Origin: Micromonospora sp. NBC_01699
GTDB taxonomy: Bacteria > Actinomycetota > Actinomycetes > Mycobacteriales > Micromonosporaceae
Length of the DNA stretch: 64,000 bases
Direction of reading: 5' to 3'
NCBI RefSeq assembly: GCF_036250065.1
Contig: NZ_CP109199.1
Coordinates: 3,720,001 to 3,784,000, forward strand
Shown here: one piece after another, positions 1 to 7,319 of the stretch
Numbering within the stretch: position 1 is the first letter of the stretch
Layout of the letters: every line of letters starts with the position of its first letter
Notes under the pieces: generated by a model
What the model was told of the DNA's origin: nothing
The model's database searches: none
Seen by the model: the letters and a program-made list of their open reading frames with translations, nothing else
Translations under genes and position numbers: made by a program

Positions 1-85
1 TTTGGTCTGTGCCTGTCCGCCGCCGGAGGCGTTCGAGGACTGAGCGAACCCGGTCCGACCCGCCTGAGGGCCGGACCGGGTTCGG

Positions 86-186
86 GTCGATCAAGGAAGT
101 CCGCGTCGATCAAGGACGAGACATCCCGCTCCGGGTGACCGGGGCGGGGTGGTCGTTGATCGGCGGGGATAGCCTTGATCGGCGGG
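86..186. repeat. Short extragenic repeats with 19-bp period
   Basis: Two copies of GTCGATCAAGGA lie at 86-97 and 105-116. Two copies of TTGATCGGCGGG lie at 156-167 and 175-186. Both pairs are spaced by exactly 19 bp, and the two motifs share a (T)GATC core in opposite orientations. They sit in the gene-free first 227 bases. Such GATCAAGG/CCTTGATC words look like dispersed extragenic elements; no coding potential is evident here. Confidence 0.5.
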
Positions 187-227
187 CCGCGCTGCCCACC
201 GGGATGGTCAAGGCGGGGGTCGTCTGG

Positions 228-428
228 TCAGGCGACGAGTACGTGACGGGCGGGTCCGCGGTGCGGTTCGATCATGCTGCCGTCGGGCAGCAGCTCGCCG
301 GTGTCCTCGAAGACGATCACACCGTTGCAGAGCAGGCTCCAGCCCTGCTCACGGAAGCAGGCGATGACCCGGGCGGCGTCCCGGTCGGTTGCCTCGGCGG
401 AGGGGCAGGTGGGTTGGTGCTGGCACAT
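228..428 (-). CDS. Small DUF5999-type protein
   Basis: Predicted 66-residue protein starting MCQHQPTCPSAEA and containing EQGWSLLCNGV and FEDTGELLPDG, which match my memory of the small actinobacterial DUF5999 family. Function is unknown. The N-terminal Cys-His cluster (C2, H4, C8) could bind a metal, which is inference. The start at 428 was preferred to the upstream ATG at 461 because GGAG lies six bases before it and family members begin at MCQHQ. Confidence 0.7.
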   Translation of the reverse strand: MCQHQPTCPSAEATDRDAARVIACFREQGWSLLCNGVIVFEDTGELLPDGSMIEPHRGPARHVLVA

Positions 429-551
429 CGGGTTCTCCGGACTGTGGGGGTGCTGTGTCATGGTTCACATGACCAGTGACGCACGGTACCAAGCGGAACG
501 GTGCTACATCGAGCAGGGATCGGCACCAACCGGGGAGAATCCACCCAACGG

Positions 552-1781
552 ATGATGGAGATTGGGCCACTCGTCGTGGAAACGCTCCCATACGGGGTCG
601 GGACAACCCCGGCAATGCCATCGGCATACCTCGATTCCTTGACTGAACTCGACCGATTCGAATGGTACGTCGGCCAGCCCGGCGACCCGGCCGAGTCGAT
701 CGACCGATTCCTGACCCAGTACCAACTGGGCACGAACGCGTTATCTCGAACGACGCGCCCCGGTCCCGGATCCGACCCGAACGCACCCGTCGGGGCCGCG
801 CTGTTCGTCTCCGCCGCCGCCGGCGCGGCCATGATCGGCGCCCCGACCGGGGCACCGAACCCGGCCGCCGGCGTACCCGACGTCGTCGCGGTCGTCTACA
901 CCCGCACCACCGGCCACCCGGTCGCCCCGGCACCACCACCGGCGACCGGATGGTGGCTCGGGCCGTGGCAGCCGAGCTGGACCCCGGCCGCGCACGCCAC
1001 CGCCGTCACCCGGGCCCGCGACGCCATCGGCCGGGGCGACATCTACCAGGTCAACGTCGTCGGCCACGCCAGCGCCCGGTACACCGGCGACCCGATCCCC
1101 GCCCTGGCCCGGCTCGGCCGGCTGCCCGGCGCCCGCTACGGCGGAGTCCTCACCGGCAACGGCTGGGCGATCGGCTGCGCCTCCCCGGAGACCCTGGTCG
1201 AGGTGACCGGCGGACGCCTGGTCACCCGCCCGATCAAGGGCACCCGCCCGGCGACCGCCACCGGTCGCGCCGAACTGCTCGCCTCGGCCAAGGAACGGGC
1301 CGAACACATCATGATCGTCGACCTGGAACGCAACGACCTGGCCCGGGTCGCGGCCACCGGCTCGGTCCGGGTCGACGAGCTCTACGCCATCCGCAGGTGG
1401 TGCGACCTGTGGCAGGCCGAGTCGACGATCTCCGCCCACGCCGCCGACGGCCTCCGGCTGGCCGACCTGCTGCGCGCGGTCTGCCCCGGCGGTTCGGTCA
1501 CCGGCGCCCCGAAGGTCTCCGCGCTGGCCCGGATCGCCGCCCTCGAACCGGTCGGCCGGGGCGCCGGCATGGGCGCGCTCGGCTGGGTCGGGCCCGACCA
1601 CATCGACCTCGGGCTGACCATCCGAACCGCCGCCGCCGACGGCGAACGGCTGCACGTCTGGGCCGGCGGCGGGATCACCTGGGACAGCGACCCGGACGCC
1701 GAGGTCGCCGAGGCCGCCGCCAAGGCCGGCCCGGTCCGCGCCGCCCTCGCCGGCAACCGCCCACAGCCACCCGGCCGCTGA
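552..1781 (+). CDS. pabB: Aminodeoxychorismate synthase component I (PabB-type chorismate-binding enzyme)
   Basis: Chorismate-binding domain protein of 409 residues, expected to convert chorismate to 4-amino-4-deoxychorismate in folate (p-aminobenzoate) synthesis in the cytoplasm. Seen: GDIYQVN near residue 162, PIKGTRP near 228 and PGGSVTGAPK near 311. The lysine in PIKGT is the residue that distinguishes aminodeoxychorismate synthase from TrpE, which has alanine there. No glutaminase (PabA) partner or PabC lyase is adjacent, so ammonia supply must come from elsewhere. The ATG at 552 was chosen, with GGGGAG about 14 bases upstream. A diverged role in a natural-product pathway cannot be excluded. 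Confidence 0.85.
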   Translation: MMEIGPLVVETLPYGVGTTPAMPSAYLDSLTELDRFEWYVGQPGDPAESIDRFLTQYQLGTNALSRTTRPGPGSDPNAPVGAALFVSAAAGAAMIGAPTGAPNPAAGVPDVVAVVYTRTTGHPVAPAPPPATGWWLGPWQPSWTPAAHATAVTRARDAIGRGDIYQVNVVGHASARYTGDPIPALARLGRLPGARYGGVLTGNGWAIGCASPETLVEVTGGRLVTRPIKGTRPATATGRAELLASAKERAEHIMIVDLERNDLARVAATGSVRVDELYAIRRWCDLWQAESTISAHAADGLRLADLLRAVCPGGSVTGAPKVSALARIAALEPVGRGAGMGALGWVGPDHIDLGLTIRTAAADGERLHVWAGGGITWDSDPDAEVAEAAAKAGPVRAALAGNRPQPPGR

Positions 1782-1861
1782 CCCGGCTCGACCGCCATCC
1801 CCGCCGTCCGTCGGCGGCGGGCGGACCCCCGTTGTGTCGCCCACCCGCCGCCGTCCGCCGA

Positions 1862-2272
1862 TCAGCCCCGGTCCACCGGCGGGGCGTCCAGGACCGGGAT
1901 CAACCGCTCCTCCTCGTACGTCAGGTGCCGTTCCAACTCGGCGACCAGCCGGTCGACCTCCGCCAACACCGACACCGGCTCGGCCCGGTCGGCGACGACA
2001 ACCGCCCGCAGGTCCTCGACCAGGGCGGCGATCGTCTCGTGCTCCCGCCGCAGCCGCGCCACCGTCGGCGCCAACGCGGGATGCCGTTCGACCAGGGCGG
2101 GGAACACGCCGGTGTCCTCACCGGTGTGGTGCACCGCCAGCCCCCGACACACCGTCAGGCAGTTCATCCGCAACTGGGCGCCGAGCGCGGTGCCCGCCCC
2201 GGCGACCTCCTGCCGCACCAGGGCGAGTTCCCGCCGGAACGCGTCGTGGACCAGCTTCAGCGCCGTACCCAC
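1862..2272 (-). CDS. Hemerythrin HHE domain protein
   Basis: A 136-residue single-domain protein with the hemerythrin metal ligands: H9 early, an HHTGED-FP segment near residues 48-56, E-H near 78 and H-LTYEEE near 115-121. These four-helix proteins bind a di-iron centre and sense or scavenge O2 or NO. It overlaps by 16 bases the 3' end of the upstream F420-type oxidoreductase gene, so the two are probably co-transcribed and may share a redox-stress role (inference). Confidence 0.85.
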   Translation of the reverse strand: MGTALKLVHDAFRRELALVRQEVAGAGTALGAQLRMNCLTVCRGLAVHHTGEDTGVFPALVERHPALAPTVARLRREHETIAALVEDLRAVVVADRAEPVSVLAEVDRLVAELERHLTYEEERLIPVLDAPPVDRG

Positions 2273-2721
2273 GACGCCGGCCGCGCCGCCTCGGCGAACC
2301 GGGGCGGGCCCGGGTCCTGCCGCAGGGCGACCACCGGCAGGACCCGGCTGGTCCGGGCCTGGTAATCACCCCAACCGGGATCGGCCTCGACCGCGCGGGC
2401 GAAGACCCGGTCCCGCTCCGCACCGGTCAACACCGCGGCGGTGGCGTCGTAGACGAAAACACCGTCCTCGACCGTCGCCCGGGGATCGGCCACCAGGTTC
2501 CGGAACCAGTCGGGGTGGGTCGGGGCACCACCGGCCGACCCGATCACCAGGATCCGGTCACCGCCGTCGGGCAGGTAGCCCAGCGGCGTCGTGTGCGCGG
2601 CCCCGGACCGAGCACCGGTGGTGGTCAACAGGATCAACCGGGCACCCTCGAACCAGCCGCCGACCCGGCCGCTGTTGGCCCGGAACTCGTCGATGACCTG
2701 CTGGTTGAAATCATTTCCCAT
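2257..2721 (-). CDS. Nitroreductase-family deazaflavin (F420)-dependent oxidoreductase
   Basis: A 154-residue protein of the DDN/PNPOx-like split-barrel fold: LILLTTTGARSG near residues 29-40, HTTPLGYL, and GGAPTHPDWFRNL, which are hallmarks of F420H2-dependent quinone/nitro reductases. It probably reduces quinones or nitro compounds and helps maintain redox balance. The ATG at 2721 is preceded by AGAGGAAA, a good ribosome-binding site, so the longer upstream reading frame is rejected. It heads a two-gene unit with the hemerythrin gene (16-base overlap). Confidence 0.85.
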   Translation of the reverse strand: MGNDFNQQVIDEFRANSGRVGGWFEGARLILLTTTGARSGAAHTTPLGYLPDGGDRILVIGSAGGAPTHPDWFRNLVADPRATVEDGVFVYDATAAVLTGAERDRVFARAVEADPGWGDYQARTSRVLPVVALRQDPGPPRFAEAARPASWVRR

Positions 2722-3133
2722 ACGCTGTTTTCCTCTGCTGTTCGAATGGTTCCGCGAACCGTTCACGGGCATGGCGAAACACCCGCCCGGTGGACGGGTG
2801 AAAATGAGCACGGTGCGACCCCGCACCGGGATGGGAACTGCCCGGACAACCCGTTGTCCGGTGCGCTCACCGGCGGGGTCGGGAAACGGAAGATACCCGC
2901 GACGGCGGCCACTGACGGCAGGCGTACGCAGGAGAAAGTCGCGCGGCGGCGCGGAATGTGCGGAAAAGAGGGGCGGGCCTCTCGGCCAGCCGGCGATCAC
3001 GCCTCGGCCGGGCGCCTCACTCGATTGTGGCCCATGGCCGACCCGGCAGTCATGGCACCGATCCTAAACGCGCCCACACCGACCCGGCAACCGTCAACGA
3101 GCCCGAACGGTTTCCATTCCTTCGGGGCGGTGG
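2722..3133. other. Intergenic stretch, no gene recognised
   Basis: About 410 bases between the start of the F420-type oxidoreductase gene and the stop of the CDF transporter gene. Several frames are open, but none has a recognisable domain, a convincing ribosome-binding site or native-like composition. It must contain the promoter of the minus-strand oxidoreductase/hemerythrin pair. A weak hairpin with 6-bp arms lies at about 2780-2800. Confidence 0.4.
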
Positions 3134-4201
3134 TCAGCCGTGATGGGCCAGGGGCGCGTGCGGGTCACCGGAACCCCGGTGGTCCGGGTCGGCGTGCACC
3201 AGCGCCGCCCGCAGCCGCGGCACGGCGTGGATCAGCCGATGCTCGGCCGCCACCGCGATCACATGCCCCTGCGCGACACTGAGGTCCCCGTCGATGACGA
3301 TCGCGCACTCGGCGTGCAGGTGGTGCCCGATCCACCGCAGCCGCAGCGCACCGACGTCGGTGACGCCCGGCGTGGCGAGCAGGGCCGCCTCGGCGGTGTC
3401 GACCAGAGCCGGGTCAACGGCGTCCATCAGCCGCCGGTACACCGCGCGGCCGGCGTCGACGAGCACGACCAGGATCGCCGCGGTGATCAGCAACCCCACC
3501 GCCGGGTCCGCCCACCACCAGCCCAGCGCCACCCCACCGGCGCCGAGCAACACCGCCAGCGACGTGAACCCATCGGTACGGGCGTGCAGCCCGTCGGCGA
3601 CCAGCGCGGCGGAACCGATCCGCCGCCCGACCCGGATCCGGTACCGGGCCACGAGTTCGTTACCGGCGAACCCGATCAGCCCGGCGGCGGCCACGTACGG
3701 CAGATGGTCGATCTCACGCGGGTCGAGCAGACGCGTCACGGCCTGGTGCCCGGCGAACACCGCGGACGCGGCGATGGTGGCGACGATGGCGATCCCGGCG
3801 AGGTCCTCGGCCCGACCGTAACCGTAGGTGTAGCGGCGGTTCGCCGCCCGCCGGCCGAGCAGGAACGCCACCCCGAGCGGTACGGCGGTGAGCGCGTCGG
3901 CGACGTTGTGCAGGGTGTCGCCGAGCAGCGCCACCGACCCCGACCAGAACACCACCACGGCCTGCCCGGCGGCGGTGACCCCGAGGACCACCAGGGAGAT
4001 CCACAGTGCGCGGATGCCGTCTCGGGAGGTGGCCAACGCCGGGTCGACCTTGTCGGCGGTGTCGTGCGAGTGCGGGGTCAGCAGATGCCGGACCCGCCGC
4101 AGCCGCCCCGCCCGGCGGCCGTGGGTGTGCCCGTGACCATGCCCGTGACCGTGGTCGTGTGTCTGGTCGTGTGTCTGGTCGTGTGTCTGGTCGTGGCTCA
4201 T
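3134..4201 (-). CDS. Cation diffusion facilitator (CDF) metal exporter with His-rich N-terminus
   Basis: A 355-residue membrane protein of the CzcD/ZitB type that should export Zn(II), Co(II) or a related divalent cation in exchange for protons. Seen: about six membrane spans, the metal site GDTLHNVAD (D95, H98, D102), the second HxxxD site VADGLHARTDG near residue 205, and a C-terminal cytoplasmic domain from about 285. Residues 3-28 form a His-rich metal-sensing tail with three HDQT units followed by HGHGHGHGHTHG. The HDQT units are encoded by a 12-bp tandem DNA repeat at about 4161-4195, so copy number could vary by slippage. Confidence 0.9.
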   Translation of the reverse strand: MSHDQTHDQTHDQTHDHGHGHGHGHTHGRRAGRLRRVRHLLTPHSHDTADKVDPALATSRDGIRALWISLVVLGVTAAGQAVVVFWSGSVALLGDTLHNVADALTAVPLGVAFLLGRRAANRRYTYGYGRAEDLAGIAIVATIAASAVFAGHQAVTRLLDPREIDHLPYVAAAGLIGFAGNELVARYRIRVGRRIGSAALVADGLHARTDGFTSLAVLLGAGGVALGWWWADPAVGLLITAAILVVLVDAGRAVYRRLMDAVDPALVDTAEAALLATPGVTDVGALRLRWIGHHLHAECAIVIDGDLSVAQGHVIAVAAEHRLIHAVPRLRAALVHADPDHRGSGDPHAPLAHHG

Positions 4202-4360
4202 CGTTTCCTCCCGGCCGGCGGGTCACGACGGTGCTCGCCGGTCGGCAGGATATGCGCCGTCACGGGTATGCGACAACGCGGTAACCGCGAGTGTTGGGCA
4301 ACAACCACCGGTCGGCCCGTCCGCCGCCGGTCACCCCCTCATGGCCGGCGACGACCGCCG

Positions 4361-4773
4361 TCAGTGGGCGACCAGACGACGACGCAGGCCCGGATCGATC
4401 AACTCCGGCGGCTGGTAGCCGGCATCCGCCGGGTTCAGGGTCGTACCCGCTCGCCGCGCCGAGCTGGCTGTCGAGGTGCTCCATCGTCCGCGGACCGATG
4501 ATGGCCGAGGTCACCGCCGGATGCCGCAACACGAACCCGATCGCGAGATGGATCAGCGACAACCCGGCCTGCTCGGCGAGGTCGGCGAGCTGCTCCACGG
4601 CGACGAGTTTCGCGGCGTTCGCCGGCAACGTCGGATCGAACCGCGCGGGCAGGCGCTCCGCCCGCAACGAACTCGTCGTGGTCGGGGTTGCCCCGCTGAC
4701 CGAAGTTCATCGCACCCAACGTCAGCGGGCTGACCCGTACGCCGGTGGTGCCGAAGAGGCGGTACTCCGTCAT
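4361..4773 (-). pseudogene. Aldo/keto reductase remnant with internal deletions
   Basis: The N-terminus is intact: MTEYRLFGTTGVRVSP, ending around [12 protein letters not shown], with GGAGG before the ATG at 4773. The C-terminal part ([20 protein letters not shown], then [19 protein letters not shown]) continues in another frame. The last segment ([17 protein letters not shown] to the TGA at 4361) lies in a third frame. The barrel core with the catalytic Asp, Tyr, Lys and His is missing. Family members are about 330 residues and only about 135 codons remain, so at least two deletions have occurred. It is not expected to encode an active enzyme. Confidence 0.85.
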
Positions 4774-4931
4774 GCTGCCTCCGTCGTCCATGTGCCGATC
4801 ATGCCCGGTCCGCTGGTCACCGGGGTGCTCAGCCGGGTACGGTCACCCGCCGACCGACCCGGCGAGCGGTCGACACCCGGAACCGGCAACCACCACACCA
4901 CCGCACACCAGCCGGGCGATAACCTCACCCC

Positions 4932-5441
4932 ATGACGATGCGGCCCATCAGGATCATCGGCGACGCCGTACTACGCACCCCCACCGAACCGGTCACCACC
5001 TTCGACGCCGAACTACGCGTCCTGGTCACCGACCTGATGGACACCCTCCTCGGCGCCCCCGGCCGAGCCGGCGTCGCCGCACCCCAGATCGGCGTCAGCG
5101 CCCGCGTCTTCGTCTACGACGCCGACGGACACCGAGGCCACCTCATCAACCCCACCCTCGAACTCTCCACCGAGCTCCAGGACGACGACGAAGGCTGCCT
5201 GTCCATCCCCGAGCTGTACTTCCCGACCCCCCGCGCCATGCACGCCACCGCCCACGGCGTCGACCAGTACGGCGAACCCACCACCATCACCGGCAGCGGA
5301 TTCCTCGCCCGCGCCCTCCAACACGAAACCGACCACCTCAACGGCCGCCTCTACGTCGACACCCTGCGCGGCGACACCCGCCGCCGGGCCCTGCGCGAAA
5401 TCCGCGACGGCCGATACGCCGCCCCCGGCCGCACCACCTGA
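4932..5441 (+). CDS. def: Peptide deformylase
   Basis: A 169-residue metalloenzyme that removes the N-formyl group from nascent proteins. All three signature motifs are present: GVAAPQIG at 47-54, EGCLS at 87-91 (metal-binding C89) and HETDH at 131-135 (metal-binding His and catalytic Glu132). The gene stands alone, with no fmt neighbour, so it may be one of several deformylases, as is common in actinomycetes. Its stop is 10 bases from the stop of the convergent permease gene. The plus strand here is markedly C-rich. Confidence 0.95.
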   Translation: MTMRPIRIIGDAVLRTPTEPVTTFDAELRVLVTDLMDTLLGAPGRAGVAAPQIGVSARVFVYDADGHRGHLINPTLELSTELQDDDEGCLSIPELYFPTPRAMHATAHGVDQYGEPTTITGSGFLARALQHETDHLNGRLYVDTLRGDTRRRALREIRDGRYAAPGRTT

Positions 5442-5451
5442 CCCCGGCGGC

Positions 5452-6222
5452 TCAACCCACCCACTGATCGAAACCAAGCTTCGCCACCAGCGCCAACACC
5501 ACCACCAGCAACACCACCCGAACAAAACCCGAACCCCGGCGCAACGCCATCCGCGCACCCAACGCCGCACCCACCACGTTGCACGCCGCCATCCCCGCAC
5601 CCAACGACCACCACACATCACCCGCCGAAGCGAACACCACCAACGCACCCAGATTCGTCCCCGCGTTGACCAACTTCGCCATCGCCGACCCATGCACAAA
5701 ATCCGCACCGACCACCGCCGTGAACGTCAACACCAAAAACGTGCCCGTACCCGGACCGATCAAACCGTCGTACAAGGCGATCACCCCACCGGCCAACGCG
5801 ACCGCCACCACCACCCGAACCCGGGTCCGCCGCCCCGGCTCCGCCACCACCCCCAACCGCGGACGCAACGTCACGAACAACGCCACCGCCACCAACACCG
5901 CCAACACCACCGGCCGATACGCCGCCGCCGGCACCACACCCGCCAACGCCGCACCCACCCCGGCCGTCACCACCGCCAACCCCGCCGCCGGACCCGCCAA
6001 CCGCCAATCGATCTTCGTACGCCGGGCGTACGTCACCGCCGCCGTAGCCGTACCCGCGATCGCCGCGAACTTGTTCGTCCCCAACGCCACCGGCAACGGC
6101 AACCCCGGCGCAGCGATCAACAACGCCGGCAACAACAACAATCCACCACCACCCACCACGGCATCAACCCACCCGGCCGCCCCCGCAGCCACCAACAAAC
6201 CCACCAACCCACCGAGATCCAC
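5452..6222 (-). CDS. TSUP-family permease (TauE/SafE type)
   Basis: A 256-residue polytopic membrane protein. The N-terminal AGWVDAVVGGGGLLLLPALL followed by ALGTNKFAAIAGT is typical of the TauE/SafE (TSUP) family of putative sulfite, sulfonate or other anion exporters and permeases. About eight hydrophobic segments are visible. Substrate cannot be assigned and no sulfur-metabolism gene is adjacent. Its coding strand is G/T-rich, opposite to most neighbours but consistent with the local strand skew. Confidence 0.85.
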   Translation of the reverse strand: MDLGGLVGLLVAAGAAGWVDAVVGGGGLLLLPALLIAAPGLPLPVALGTNKFAAIAGTATAAVTYARRTKIDWRLAGPAAGLAVVTAGVGAALAGVVPAAAYRPVVLAVLVAVALFVTLRPRLGVVAEPGRRTRVRVVVAVALAGGVIALYDGLIGPGTGTFLVLTFTAVVGADFVHGSAMAKLVNAGTNLGALVVFASAGDVWWSLGAGMAACNVVGAALGARMALRRGSGFVRVVLLVVVLALVAKLGFDQWVG

Positions 6223-6290
6223 GACGCGGCATTATCCCGCCGCCACCACCACCCCCGAACAACCCTGTGGCCAGCCTCACCCACCCCCGA

Positions 6291-6401
6291 TCAACGACCC
6301 CGCCGCCGACGCAGCCCAATCCCCAACGCCCCCAACAGGACAAAGACCAACACCGAACAGAGCAACACCTTGAAGATCACCCAGAAACTCTCCCACACCA
6401 C
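6291..6401 (-). CDS. Possible 36-residue single-span membrane protein
   Basis: A short GTG-initiated frame encodes VVWESFWVIF, a hydrophobic stretch of about 18 residues and a basic RRRRGR tail. That is the layout of a small membrane protein with a cytoplasmic C-terminus. It starts 16 bases from, and divergent to, the EEP hydrolase gene. A GGGG run before the start is the only ribosome-binding-site candidate, so coding status is uncertain. Confidence 0.35.
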   Translation of the reverse strand: MVWESFWVIFKVLLCSVLVFVLLGALGIGLRRRRGR

Positions 6402-6417
6402 CCCGTAAGGTGCAGAG

Positions 6418-7197
6418 GTGCGACTGGTCACCTTCAACCTGCTCCACGGCCGATCCCTGCACGACGGCATGGTGGACCAGACCCGACTGCACGACACCGT
6501 CACCGCACTCGACGCCGACATCCTCGCCCTCCAGGAAGTCGACCGAGACCAAAGCCGCAGCGGCAACCTCGACCTCACCGCCATCGCCGCCCACGCCCTC
6601 GACGCACCCACCCACCGCTTCGCCGCCGCCGTCGTCGGCACCCCCGGCGAAGGATTCCGCCCCCTCAACCACGACGACGACGGCCACGGCGAACCCCTCT
6701 ACGGCGTCGGCCTCATCAGCCGCTACCCGGCCCGCTCCTGGCAAGTCACCCGACTCACCCCCGCACCGCTACGCACACCCATCTACGTCCCCGGCCCCGG
6801 CGGCGGACTCACCCTCCTCCACGACGAACCCCGAGTCCTGCTCGCCGCCGTCCTCGACACCCCCCACGGCCCCCTCACCGCCGCCGCCACCCACCTCACC
6901 TTCGTCCCCGGCTGGAACCTCCGCCAACTCCGCCAGGTCGTCCGCGCCCTACGCACCCTGCCCGCCCCACGACTCCTCCTCGGCGACCTCAACCTCCCCG
7001 CCCGACTCGCCACCCTCATCTCCCGCTGGCAACCCCTCGGCTGCCAACCCACCTACCCCGCCATCGCACCCCGAGTCCAACTCGACCACATCCTCGCCGA
7101 CCCCCGAGGCCGCCAACGCCTCCCCGCCGTCACCGCCGTCACCACCCCCGCCGCCACCATCTCCGACCACCGCCCCCTCGTCGTCGACCTCGGCTGA
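6418..7197 (+). CDS. Endonuclease/exonuclease/phosphatase (EEP) family protein
   Basis: A 259-residue EEP-fold hydrolase. Seen: VTFNLLHGRS at the N-terminus (metal-ligand Asn), LALQEVDRDQ near residues 38-47 (catalytic Glu), LLGDLNLPA near 189 and ISDHRPLVVDL at the C-terminus (catalytic Asp-His). These enzymes cleave phosphodiesters or phosphomonoesters in nucleic acids, sphingomyelin or phosphoinositides, and substrate cannot be read from sequence. No signal peptide is visible, so it is probably cytoplasmic. It starts with GTG at 6418. Confidence 0.88.
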   Translation: MRLVTFNLLHGRSLHDGMVDQTRLHDTVTALDADILALQEVDRDQSRSGNLDLTAIAAHALDAPTHRFAAAVVGTPGEGFRPLNHDDDGHGEPLYGVGLISRYPARSWQVTRLTPAPLRTPIYVPGPGGGLTLLHDEPRVLLAAVLDTPHGPLTAAATHLTFVPGWNLRQLRQVVRALRTLPAPRLLLGDLNLPARLATLISRWQPLGCQPTYPAIAPRVQLDHILADPRGRQRLPAVTAVTTPAATISDHRPLVVDLG

Positions 7198-7319
7198 CCC
7201 CCACCCCACCCCGAAACCGACAGCCGGGACCGAACCACCCACCCCACCCCACCCGTCGTACCCAAGCAGTAACATCGCCCCCCGGCGGCGCCCCCACGAC
7301 CGCCGGAAGGCGGACAACG

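Noticed and set aside
2780-2800. Hairpin CACCCG...CGGGTG as a terminator
   Set aside because: Only 6-bp arms with a 9-base loop and no stop codon nearby; likely chance in this base composition.
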